This document shows, one piece after another, positions 9,556 to 20,792 of a DNA stretch of 64,000 bases. Under the pieces are notes generated by a model. That model had not been told where the DNA came from and made no database searches. It saw nothing but the letters and a program-made list of their open reading frames with translations. The first letter of the stretch is position 1; each line of letters opens with the position of its first letter. The translations under genes were made by a program, and so were the position numbers. Source of the stretch: Thelonectria olida (taxonomy: Eukaryota; Ascomycota; Sordariomycetes; Hypocreales; Nectriaceae); contig JAGPYM010000029.1 in the NCBI GenBank assembly GCA_020736575.1, forward strand, positions 62,001 through 126,000. The letters are read 5' to 3'.

Positions 9556-11505
9556 ACTGAGACCGATAGTATGGTCAGTCCGTGGGGTCTTTGTGCTTCT
9601 TGTGGTCGGGATCGGGTTACCGTTATCTCCGACACGCTTGGGGAGAAGCGAGCCACGCTCAGCGGAGGATGACGCAGAATCTGCTATTAACCAAGATGAC
9701 AACTAAGACCAAGGTAAAAATAAAGGAAATAGAGAGACAGGTTGGCCATAAGGATGGATAGGGCTTCAAACTGAAGTACTCATTATATAGCTGAGCTATT
9801 CTGAGAAAATTCAAGAGCGGTGGGGGAGAGAATTTGCCTTTCTGGCCACCACAACAGGGTAACACAGAATATTGCGGCCCAAGTAGGCGGGACAGGCAGG
9901 AACGTCGGTAGTATTTCGTTGTTGTTGGATGCCTCTTTACCTTTTTGTGCTGAGGCAAATATCACGAAAGTTCCTATCGCAGGTACTTATGAAAGACGCC
10001 CCAGCGTTGGGAAGTGAGTTCATGCTCGCCGCAGTTCTGTCTGCTTCGCATAATTGGCTGCTTCACATAATAGAAGTTTCGTTCCTAAGCGGAATGGATT
10101 AGCGACGTGTCAACCTGTCAGTTCCGCAACAGTATGTAAGCATGAATGATTTCATTTCGTATCAAGAAAGCAGCCATTTAAAAGACCTTTTCCCCAGCCC
10201 CAGCCCGTTGCCTGCGCCAGTTGCACCGAGCAGCGACGGGAACTAACATCACTTCAAACCGCCAAACCTCCGCGCCTTTTATTAACGGGTGGCAGACCGC
10301 TTCTTATTGACACGTCTCGCTCTCTCAATGAAGACGGCCTGCAATCGACTTACCTCGGAGATGACTCCGACCCGCACCAAACGATGGCGCACTTGGCATG
10401 TTGTACCACACGGAAGCACCGGCGAGCCGCACACTATGGGCTGTGTCCATATTGAAATTCCCTCTGTTCACACATCATTCTGGATAGTAATTTTCTCTGC
10501 GTAGTGTCCCCATCGAGGCCAGCCAGAGCACGACAGACAACAGCATAGGTGTGCCACGCCGGTAGGCTCCGGTGTGACGGGCGGGCCCACCACCACCCTG
10601 AGAAGCTGTGTCAATCCGACTGTAACTACGGAGTTGATTATTCTATCGGGGCATCTAGACGTAGAGAATCACTGGGTCGGAGAGAGTCAATGTAGAGACT
10701 CGAAAGTAGAGACTGGAAGTCCTGGAGCTCCCCGTCAATAGCGCAGTTAACCATTTTTGGAGAGTTTCTCGTTCTTTTCAGAGCATCGAGCTTGTTAAGA
10801 AGATCGAGGAGCTGCTGGCATACATATAAGGCTTCGATGTATCTACAATGTAGCTAACCTGTTTGCGTGGTCCACTGCGTAGCCCAATGACTCTGCTTGG
10901 TGTTGTTGCTAACGACAACCCAAAGTGATTCCCTGCTTACATCTGTGTTTAGTCGACGACCGATCATTGCTATTATACCTCTAATATATGTAACTCGACT
11001 CTTTCCGAGCCAATTATCAGAATCAGTGGCATAGTGAAGTCAATCTGTCACTCGAGAGTCAAGTTTCGGCACAGAGAACAGAGACCCTCGGAAGGACTCC
11101 ACCTCAGGGCTTTCTCTACACTTTAGCATACCCACATACTTACCCTTGATCATCCTGGGGTACAAAGTGCAAATGTGGGATGTCATGGAAGCAGATTGAT
11201 CTCTTGAGGCCTCAGCTGATATTTTAAACGAATTATTTCTGTCGATGGGCTGAGCATGTTGAGATGAATGGCCACGTTGAAGGAGGTGGCTTGGGCGTGT
11301 GACATGCCCAGCGACGAATCATGATGGCTCAAATTATGTGGGAAAGGATTCTTTGGTCAAGGAAAGATATTGCAGGCTGACAGAGCAGAGTGGTGTGGTA
11401 AAGCACAGGTAGCGGCCGCTCCCAGTCCGAGGCGAACAGGGATCCGTAAGATCGACAGCTGGGGTTCAATCCATCCCTCAGTTAAGGTAACTCATGATCA
11501 GGATC

Positions 11506-11530
11506 TAGGTACCGGACTTACCGGTACCTA
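11506..11530. repeat. Perfect inverted repeat, 10-bp arms and 5-bp loop
   Basis: TAGGTACCGG at 11506-11515, loop ACTTA, then CCGGTACCTA at 11521-11530. The RNA could fold as a hairpin. It lies about 370 bp downstream of the glucanase stop, so a link to that gene is uncertain. Confidence 0.75.
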
Positions 11531-11902
11531 ACGCAATCACTTCAACCTGTTTCCTCTCGGCCGCTGCCGTCGGGACTCGGCACTGGCCCCTAACCCAACA
11601 TGGCAAATGCAGATGCGGTGTCGGAACCGCCACCACGTTTGAACATTTCATTGCATGAAGTGCTTGTATTTCTAATCCAACCAAGTTGCTGACATTCGTC
11701 CCCTGACTGCGTCTATTTATATCTGCGTCTCTCTATCCCCTATGCCGGCATATCACGACGTACGGTTAGTTCCACTCTAGCACCGCTTCACTCAATAATT
11801 GGCCAACACATTGATTCCCGCTTAGCCGTTATGGTTGCGGTAAGTTAGAACTCGCTCCACCTATTCTCATGTATTGTCCCCTCGCCTGTTCAGCTCGCTC
11901 CT

Positions 11903-13259
11903 CTATCTGAACCCGGCACAGACATCTTGATACACATTCTTCTCCAACGCGGCAGCATCTGTTGGGATGTACTTCAGATACGTCGCATACGAGTAGGTCC
12001 ACCTGGGGTCGTTCAGCTCAGTCTTCCAGGTCCAGTATACCCATCCATTCATCCCGGGCTTTTCGTATAGTTGCTGCTGGGCCGTGAAGAACTTTGTAAA
12101 GAACGCGCCGTTCTTCCAGTCAACGTTCGACGTCATGCTCCATTCGCCAGTGATGGCAAAATCCTGCCCCGATACAACACGGGAGTCCGAGCATGCGCTG
12201 TGCATGAGACTGTACTGGTCGCCGTTATTGTTACCCAATGCGAAGCCAATGTAATTGTGGTCGTCAAAGGCAGCCATGGGGTCGTTCTTTACGGCCGAGT
12301 TCGTGCGGGCATCGCCAGAGTCCCACTTGCTAGACATGAACTGGACGTGAAGCTTCTTATCACTGGATACCCCGAGGGCGGCCTCAGCATCTCGGATAGC
12401 CTTCAGTGCGCCTGGGTAATACTTCTGCACCAGGCCAGGATCCTGGCCGGGAGCTGGGTACCGCCCACCCCCGTCGTGCCTGGAGACAGGCTCGTTGAGG
12501 ACCTCGAGCATGCCGACGGTCCGATATGCGGAGTTGGTGTGAATGCGATTTGTCATCCACGTAAGCCACTTCTGAGCACGACCAAAGTTGTAGTCGTTGA
12601 AGAAACCAGCAGGCTTGTTGTTTTGGCCAGTGAAAGGGTCCTGTTGCTGCCCGCCAGGAGCACCATGGAGATCAATGATGACGTACAGCCCCAGGTCGGC
12701 AGCCTTCCCAACCACAGCGTCAAGATAGGGAAGCATTCGGTCACCATCAGCAAATGGCTCGCTGCTCTTGTCGACGATGGCCGTGTAGGACCAGTAGCCA
12801 ATGGGGATGCGGATAGTGTTCAGGCCGACATCATGGACAGATTGGACAGTCGCGGGATTGATCCAGTCTCTCCAGTGATTGGCAAACTTTTGGTTTCCAG
12901 TTTCGCGGTTGTTCCCCATGTAATGGTCCCGCATGCAGTCAAACTCGGAGGCCGACTGGCCACAGCCCATGACATTGCTCCATTCATTCTCCATCATCCA
13001 TTTCTCGCCAATAAGCCAGCCTAAAGGGCACATACGCATTAGCTCACTGTGCTTCTGCCAAGAGTGCTTGGTATTTCGACTTACCGCCAAAGTTGACACC
13101 GCGAATCTTGGTCACTCCCTGGCCCAGGGCCGGCTTGAAGCGTTTACCCAGCTTCTCGAAGCGAGCCGTCTGGTTGAAAGCCGCCAGGTCATGGTCTTGG
13201 GGAAGCCAGGCGTAAGCTGCCGTGGCAAAGAGGGTTGAAACAAGGGCCGGAAGATGCAT
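11903..13259 (-). CDS. Secreted endo-beta-1,6-glucanase, GH5 (exgB-like)
   Basis: The enzyme should hydrolyse beta-1,6-glucan in fungal cell walls outside the cell. Two exons are read, 13259-13085 and 13020-11903. The 64-bp intron (13021-13084) splits a Gly codon in GVNFGGWLIGEKW. The product has 430 residues. A signal peptide (MHLPALVSTLFATAAYA) is followed by the GH5 barrel. Blocks that fit the family of glucan endo-1,6-beta-glucosidase B are EWSNVMGCGQSASEFDC, TIRIPIGYWSY, DLHGAPGGQQ, EVLNEP (acid/base Glu), DDHNYIGFALG, ITGEWS (nucleophile Glu) and WVYWTWKTE. The C-terminus QDVCAGFR is also typical. The gene is intact and stands alone, with gene-poor DNA on both sides. Confidence 0.93.
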
Positions 13260-15591
13260 CTTGAGGATGGCGATGAAGTCTGTTTGGGATTGTCCTGGGG
13301 AAAATGCTCTGGTTTATATTCGCTTGGCAGATGATTGCCTGCCTAGGTAACTACTCTCGTCGTTGCTCATGCGTATAGCATAGGTCGTCAATCATACAGG
13401 TCAAATCACAGTCAAACTATGTAACCTGTAAGACCAGGCTCTGGACCTTTTGCCCTTTCGGCCCTTTTCTTGGCCAACCGGTGCGTGCACAAGGGTCACT
13501 CTCCCTTAAATTAACGCCTAAATGCATGCTGTCAGCATAGTCGTAATAGTTATGGACCTCGACGCTCCGTCCATTCACATGCCGCTACGTCCAAGGGGGA
13601 AACGTTTAGTTTACAACTTCCTCATCTGGCCAATGCGAACACTCTCACAAGGGTCTGACTCGTCCGACGCATTTTCAGCATCCGTATTCAAAGGGACTGT
13701 AAGCTGCCCCCAAGATCTTTTGTAGCGGATCATATGTGCATCGTTATTCTCCAGTAGAAATGGTGAATAGTGACCTGGACGAATACATCATCGCACCACC
13801 ATGCCTTAAAGATGTCATGGCTTGCAATGGGCCAACGAGGATCCCATGTCATCAGACGGACAGGCAGAAAAGAATGAAGAGACCATATGTACGTGGATAA
13901 AAGGCTTAAATCCGAGACATTTCCGACTACTAAGAAGGAGTTCAAAGACTTGAGCCAATCAGCAGATAAAATTAAACCAAATCCTGTGAACAGTTGACCC
14001 ATTTCCAGTGTTTCTTTCCCCATGCTACCTGCTCGATGTGGTTGGGTTAACAGGTGATCAGTTCAACTTTGTTTCAGCAATTTCATTCCTGGGACAAGGC
14101 AGACTGTAACCATGTGTTCATCTGCTCACCCCAGTGATGACAAAGCTTCTTACTTCGTACTTCCAAGTGCTTTCAAAGGATTGAGAAATCTCAAGAGAAG
14201 GTGATATGAGTGTCGCTAGGTTCACGGGCTTGGGAACAGCGGAATTCTCATTTGCGGCATGGTGCTTGGAGCCTTGAAAGGAAGCCGTCAATAAGGATGG
14301 GGAGAGAAGCCACTGCAAGCGTGTCAGCTAGAAGCAATTATCACACTCTTTTTGCTTCTCTCTTCTATTTGTGGTGTAATCTATAATTGGGAGAAGCTTT
14401 CTAACTACGTGATTGGCTTTGGAGATGCGCGGGTGTCCTATTCCAAATGGCTATCAACGAGGATTTACTAAAAGCTATGACAAGGTCGTCGCACCGCCGA
14501 GTCCATCGGTCTTAGGGGATCGGCACGGGTGTTTAATGTGTCAGCACGTGGCTAATGCCAGAATATATCAAGGTCGCAGTTCCAGCCAGCCATGTTGTCC
14601 CTCCAGTCCGTCTAGGCGCCGCTCAAATAACCATGCACCCCTATCAAGACCATAATCAAAGCCAGGAAGAACAATGACGGGCATGCCTTATAATATAAGC
14701 ACTGTATCCAGTAAGTCTTCTCCCAGCAGGTATCCTCACAAGCTGTTTGTTGAATAAGAGCTGTCTAAGGCCAGCATGACCAAATGTCGTTTTGGACATC
14801 ACTAACCAGTCTTATGTGATATTGGGGACCACTGAACACTCATACACTAGGGTAGATGAGTTTGCAGTTTATTTCGAAGCTGCACTACCTCAGTAAGTTC
14901 ATGCTCTTGCCTACCATCGTTGATTGATTTTCCGCGCTATATACTTACTCCCAGATAACACTCAAGTTACATATCTGATCAGCCATCAGCCTTCCAAGTC
15001 CCCACCAACTACGCACCTATAGTAGCAATAACGCTAAGCTACCTCGAATTGCACTTGCAGTGATTTCTCTCTTTAGCCACCCAAGACATCGTCCTATGGA
15101 AATAGTAAGCGTACTGCATTGTTTTTAACTATTTGGAGTCTGGTAATCTTGGGTTGTAATGAGATTGGACGCAATGAATTCTTATTTCTATGAAACACGC
15201 ATTTTAATGTCTTGATGCATATCAAAAGACAAAAGGGCATTGACATTCAGCTTAATCTCACTACTAATTATCATCCGAGTCAGACTCCCGTTTACGAGAA
15301 TGAAACTGATTCGACGAAAGGTAGACTTGTTTACATTAATCAGGTGGCTGTCGTCGATACAAGTTTCCTGCTCAATATATGGAACCCGTGGGTCATCGAC
15401 GGTGCTAAGATGATAAGCCCAACCCTGGGTCTGGAGATGATACCATTCAAAACACTGTATTTGGTACAGAGTGGGTATGCAGATCCCAACATGATATCAT
15501 CGTCGAGAAATCTCTTCTATCCTATCTGTCCCTTTTTGCCCTTTCTCTCCCTCCCACGCACAACAACCTTCATTCTCTTCTTCACAACGCC
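13260..15591. other. Gene-free interval of 2.3 kb
   Basis: Several short open frames occur on both strands but none has a recognisable domain, supported splice sites or protein-like composition. The glucanase and aquaporin promoters must lie at its two ends. Confidence 0.4.
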
Positions 15592-16745
15592 ATGGACACA
15601 CACGACCCCAGCCAGCCTCTTCTATCGCAGCAGCCTCGCCGCCGCAGCACCTTTGGCCTGCCGTCATGGTCGGGCCGGTCGAGGCTGCTATCAGTCGGAT
15701 CCCCGCTTGTCAGGCGGGCATCTGTGAGTGAAGTGCATCCCGACTACGACGACATTGAGCCTGTCTTGCCGGCGGCTCCTGTAGCTGCCAACCAAGAAAC
15801 TCGCCTGCACAAGGCCAATTGGGCTTTGAGTGACCAGCCTCCCAATTCTTGGGCTCAGTTTCGTCACCAATGGCGTGAAGAGTTTGCGTACGTGGACTGT
15901 TTCAACTACTTGTCATGATGGTGGATTAAGCTAACATGGAAGATCGGATTGGTATGGAGTTCTGGGGCACGTTTCTTATTCTATTATTTGGTGCTGGGGT
16001 TGAGTGTCAAGTCAGACTAAACTACCACACGTCGGATATCAAGGGAAACGCTGGTGATTTCCTACAATGCCGCCTTGCATGGGCAGCCGGAGTTGCCCTT
16101 GCTGTGTGGATGGCTGGCGGTGTGTCTGGAGGCCACTGCAACCCAACAGTCACTGTAGCGCTGGCCTTATTCCGAGGCTTTCCTCTGAGAAAGGTTCCTG
16201 GTTTTGTCGTTGCTCAGATTGCCGGTGCGACTGTGGCTAGCCTCGCGGTATATCTCAACTATGTGACAAGTATCTCTGCGTACGAGGGCGGCTCCAATGT
16301 GCGTACAATCGTGGGACCGCACGCGACGGCTGGACTGTTCTTTACTCTTCCAGCAGCCCATCTTCCGTACGCCGGTGCCTTGTACACCGAAGCCCTGGCG
16401 TCAGCTACCTTGACAGGTATCGTTTTCGCACTCGCAGACAAGAGCAATCTTGCACCACCGAAGGGAACCCAACCTTTCGCCATGTTTCTTGCCCTGCTCG
16501 CCATTGGCTCGGCCCTGGGGATCAACACTGGCTATGCCATGAATGGCGCAAGAGACACAGGTCCCCGGATTGCCTTGGCCATGCTTGGATATGGGCCTGG
16601 AGTCTTCACTCACGACCACTTTTACTGGCTTTGGGCGCCGTGGGTTGGTGCCATTGCAGGTGGCATATTGGGTGCGAGCGTTTACGACGCATTCTTGTAT
16701 ATTGGGCGAGACTCGCCGTTCAATGCACCGAGCGCGGCTGCGTAA
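15592..16745 (+). CDS. Aquaglyceroporin-like channel (MIP family) with variant NPA boxes
   Basis: This is a membrane channel for water or small neutral solutes such as glycerol. Exon 1 (from 15592) encodes a long hydrophilic N-terminus ending WREEFA. Exon 2 runs from about EFWGTFLILLFGAG to 16745. Six hydrophobic helices are visible. The first NPA box is HCNPTVTVALALF (NPT) and the second is NGARDTGPR (NGA), where the family normally has NPA and NPARD. The splice junction is unclear. The donor GCGTACGT near 15887 and the branch-like GCTAAC at 15931 are good. Joining A to EFWG, however, would need an acceptor at GGTAT|GGAG, which has AT instead of AG. Other joins (donor GTGAAG with acceptor GAAG, or donor GTGGAC with acceptor GGAG) keep frame but change residues around FAEFWG. 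The gene may be functional or freshly damaged. Confidence 0.82.
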
Positions 16746-18440
16746 AGCCTAGATATGCGCCCAACCGTGAAGATAGTCTAGAAACTTCGTCATGATAGGC
16801 TTTACATCGTTCAGCCTATTACTTGTTTGCTTCACGGAGCGCCCATCTAGACACGCAATTCGCCAGTTCGGTGTCAAAGATGAATGGCTAGACAGAACGG
16901 CTCCTTGGCCATTCCGCCTCTAACGTTAGCCTTGAATGGAAGAAAGTGGAATTGTCGAGAAAGCTGCGTCGGACGAAGGATTTGAGCAAAGGGAAGCATC
17001 GCAATTCGCTGGAACGAGAGCGCAAGAAAAGGGAGGGCGCCACAGTCGCTAATTCTACCCATCCCCTTTCCTCATATCTGGATAAAAGTGTCTCTTTTAT
17101 CTGAGAGGATGGCTAGTGTTCGCCGTCTTACTCTAAATAATCGTCTGGTAAGAGCTACTTCATTGCTGATGGATTTCGATGTATGCCCGATGTTGTGTCT
17201 ATCGCCGACGAGCTCACATTTTCCCGCGTGGTCGGCTGGTTAGAGGATCTAGACTCGATCGTTAAATTCAAGCGCTGGGCCTCTGTAGATGAGTCTGAGT
17301 CCTAGACTGCAAGGTATTTACTGCAGGGGCTCATGGATTGTTTACGTGTACTTTAGATAGACGCGTCGTTGCTGGGGAAACTCGAGAGCCACATCGTCAC
17401 GTGCTCAAATCACTCGCTGCAGGGTAGGTACACGACGGGTGAAAGATGATCGTGCAAATGCGCGCAAATTATAGGACCAGTGATGAATTCAACTTAGCGT
17501 AGGGCCCATAGTCTCTAGATATTAGAACAAGTAGACAACAAGGATATATGGTTCAAGAACGCTAAAACCTCGTTTCCGGGCCGCAATGTTGAGAGCAACC
17601 AAAGTCTTAATTGTGGGTGAAATATGGTAGGCCGAAACCGGGGCTTAACGGCGCACACGATTCATTATTGCGACAGATTGCGTATTAATAGTGTTGTCAT
17701 CAAGGAATAGAGAGTTAAAAACCCATGAAAGCTAAAGGGGGGACGCGCACAGCACGCAGAGTCCAGTGATTGACTTGCCTACCTGGATTGCGCTTATGTT
17801 GCTGTAGTCTAGAGACTTGGTTCGCTAGTAGCAACTCTTTGCAGTGAGAATAGAACATCACGCTCTAATCGAAGCCTCTGATTTATTGGTTGCGCACCGC
17901 ACCACCAAGAATCAGTTGCTCATCGTCCAGATTCAGCTCGTCAGGCTGCTCTGACAACGGGTTGTATTCAGTGTTGCAATTGTCCCAATTCGCCTTCTTG
18001 CATGCAGCAGTCTCAAGATCCAATTACAAAATTGATTGGTTGTCACCAAGCAGTGCTACGTGGCTGTCTGGCTCATGACATGTAACCCAAGCTGTAACCC
18101 CACACACAAGACCGCAACTGGTTCCACGTACTTGACAAGAATGTGGTGCTTCCCTACAGGCAAGAACTAACAGACAAGGGCTGCATCGAGTAGCATTGAG
18201 CCACGATACCTGTACCGTAATGTAAGAGTCCCATTAGAGCACAACCCCACAATTGGGCCGCAAGCACACCAGGGACCACGCCGACCCTGATGTGTTCCCA
18301 GTTCGCTCATCAATCTCTCCGCTGCATGTGATCAAGTTGCGTATCACAGACGACTCTCGACTTTCACTATTAATCATTCATGCCGCAGGCCCTCATCTAG
18401 TTGAGTATAGACAGCGACCAAGCAAAGCAGATAGTCAACC
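16746..18440. other. Gene-free interval of 1.7 kb
   Basis: I see only short, unsupported open frames on both strands and no repeats of note. Confidence 0.4.
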
Positions 18441-19647
18441 ATGCCTCGACATGCAGATCAAGTCGACGTACGGCCTGAATCATCGTAAGTAGTTGACAGG
18501 TTGTGTATGACCTTCAAGCTAACACAGCACCAGCCCGTACGCAGCCCCCAGTATCAAATTACACTTGAAGGATGGCACTACATTCACTGTCCCAAGTCCT
18601 CTCCTTTGCAAGTACCCGAAGCTGCCTTCTCCTCCTTCATCCAGTCAGTCTCTACGCCTTGAAATTACGGCAGATGTTGGGCACATCCTCATCCACTACC
18701 TTTTTACCGATACGTACCAGGGTCTCAAACCAAGGGGCTCGTCCCGAGATGAGAAGCTTGCCACTGAATTTACAACGAGCGTCCGAGTTTACGCATTGGC
18801 TAGAGAATACGAACTGCCATCTCTAGAGGAACTTGCTAAGTGTGAGATTGAGAGGCTTGGAATCGGCCTTTCTTTCCCCATGGTTGTTGATCTGGTGCGG
18901 AGTGCATATCCAGATCCCAGCGCAGACGACGCGTGGATTAGCTGCTATTTGAAGTCTGGTCTCAAGTCTCTTTTGAAGAATCCCCCAGAGACACCATGTT
19001 CTGTTATACCAAGTTCTGAGCGCGAAACGATATCAGTAAGCGCCTTGCTCTTTAAACACCTTGTCGAGCTGGTTCACGAGGACAACACCTTGCCTCGGGA
19101 CCTTGACGCAGTCCCACAAGTTGAGGCCATCGAAGAGCCTGATTTTGTCCTGCCAGTACATCATATTGAAATACCGAAAGAGGATGCAGCACAGTTGGAG
19201 CAGTCAGGGCTGTCGGAGAAATGCAAGGCAGACCTACCAGCCGAATCTGCACCGGAACCTGCGCCCGCGCCCGCGCCCGAGCCCGAGCCACAGCTTGCGC
19301 TAAAGGAGGAAAAGAGACTGAAGAAAATGAAGAAGAAGGTAAAGAAGCCGCGCAAGGATGTCATTCTGGGGTGTCTACCCGATCCCCCGCCTATCCAGGA
19401 AGCGGAACCGAGTCTGCAACCCGAACATGGCACGCAAGTGCAGGATGACACGTGGGGCTGGGCAATGAAGGTAGCCACAGACCAGAAACGACAACGGATC
19501 GCGGAAATAGCACCGCAAGAAGAAGCCGAAGCCGTTCCTGAGGCCCCTGAAGACTGGTCCATCGGCGGGTCCAACAGCGAAGAGGCCAAAACTTCTTGGG
19601 GGATGCAGGAGGGGCATGTATTAATTGGGAATGGCTGGAAGCAATAG
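18441..19647 (+). CDS. BTB/POZ-like domain protein
   Basis: Two exons are read, 18441-18484 and 18534-19647, joined across a 49-bp intron (GTAAGT donor, CAG acceptor), giving 385 residues. After a 15-residue leader the sequence SIKLHLKDGTTFTVPSPLLC and then LEITADVGHILIHYLFTDTY resembles the start of a fungal BTB fold. Such folds mediate dimerisation or cullin-3 binding. The downstream helical part (VRVYALAREYELPSLEELAK) also fits. The second half is low-complexity: an Ala-Pro/Glu-Pro run (EPAPAPAPEPEPQ), a Lys-rich patch (KRLKKMKKKVKKPRKD) that may be a nuclear signal, and an acidic tail with repeated WG/SWG. The partner and pathway are not evident. Confidence 0.78.
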
Positions 19648-20792
19648 CTACCAAGACGTTATACGCCAGACTTTTTGGCAAGTTTGTATAGAGGGAGGCT
19701 CGGCGGCACGGTACCCAAGGCAAGTGGACAATTCCTTGGAGGAAATCGTAAGTGGAGGATAGGATGTAAATGTATTTATGATATCATTATGCATTTATAT
19801 TAAATAGCTCTATTCGCCCAACAGTTCTGAAAATAAGGCTGAAACATGTGCCTCCCTTCTAGATTTGACGGGGGCCATACTAATAACTTTTAGTGATATA
19901 GCAATATGTTAAAGAAGAGTCGTTGGTCGGTGTCCAGGCATTGAAACGGGTACCTGTATTTCTATGGGGAATCTTTGGAAACTACATCTGGGCGAACCTG
20001 ATGGTAGGTCGTGGTCCACTACACCTGAGTCTTCTACCTTCAAGCCTCACCTTCAATCCATCGAGGCCAAGACGTATATGTTCTAGGCTAGGCCTTGTTT
20101 GCATTATGGTTCGTCAACTTCAAGAGTTCCGATACTATTCTTGGACCGCGGGATTAATTGGAGTCGTAGCATTGGTCCTTTATTTAGAGGACGTTCTTAG
20201 GATGCCCAGCCTCATTCCATCAGAGGAGACCCAATGACCTCGCCCGTCCAGATGTCTCCGTCCAGCACAACATCCTGGGACTGTGAACCACTAAGCTGTA
20301 GCCGTTCTTAGTGTTAATGTGTGGATGTTATCTTGTTATTCTGAATGGAAGAAAGAAGACGCAAGAAGCTCTCAATAAGCTTAAACCACTGCAGACAATA
20401 CCCTTGCTAATCCCAACACTGAGGCACCGAATCTACTCATATGTGGAAAATGGTTGTCCTATCGCTCTTCTTCACCTCGGCCTGAGCATGGAAAATATAC
20501 ATAAACGGCTATAACAATCGCCGTAATTTCGAAACCGGGTACCAATCCGTGAAGCCGACGGTAACTTACTTTACTTTGGGTATTCGTGCTTGTATCCATA
20601 TGTGAAGCCCCTACGGTCCTTTGAAAGCGACCATTCTTGCTTTCCAGCAGATTGACGTAATTCAGGGTTCATCTCGGAGAACAGAGACTGAGCCCCGATA
20701 CAAAAGGCGGTAGTAGTGGCTCAAACCTGTCTGTCTCGTCTTTCGAAATCCTTATGATTCTCCAAGCTAAACTATTTAGAAAATATTCCAGA
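19648..20792. other. Intergenic interval without a recognised gene
   Basis: This is 1.1 kb between convergent genes. An open frame at 19923-20237 on the plus strand has two hydrophobic stretches but no ATG context, splice support or recognisable family. I do not call it. Confidence 0.35.

Larger units (their letters stand above)
8717..11902. other. Gene-poor interval with possible relics and small repeats
   Basis: No intact gene is seen. A reading from about 8830 to 9082 on the plus strand lacks an ATG but looks protein-like, with AVHIGNQYSGRAFSIK and DSSLVNDRARTFLQ. It may be an old exon. On the minus strand at about 10650-10850 a 65-codon open stretch rich in Leu has no start and no recognised domain. 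A 16-bp tandem repeat lies at 9524-9555 and a 10-bp perfect inverted repeat at 11506-11530. Confidence 0.45.

Noticed and set aside
11455..11485. tRNA-like B-box GGGGTTCAATCC
   Set aside because: No A-box or foldable cloverleaf is found at the right distance, so it is a chance match.
12071..13024. A 317-codon open frame on the plus strand opposite the glucanase gene
   Set aside because: It is the antisense shadow of a strongly supported GH5 gene and has no recognisable domain.
19923..20237. A 104-codon open frame with hydrophobic stretches
   Set aside because: It starts without an ATG, has no neighbours in frame, no splice support and no known family.
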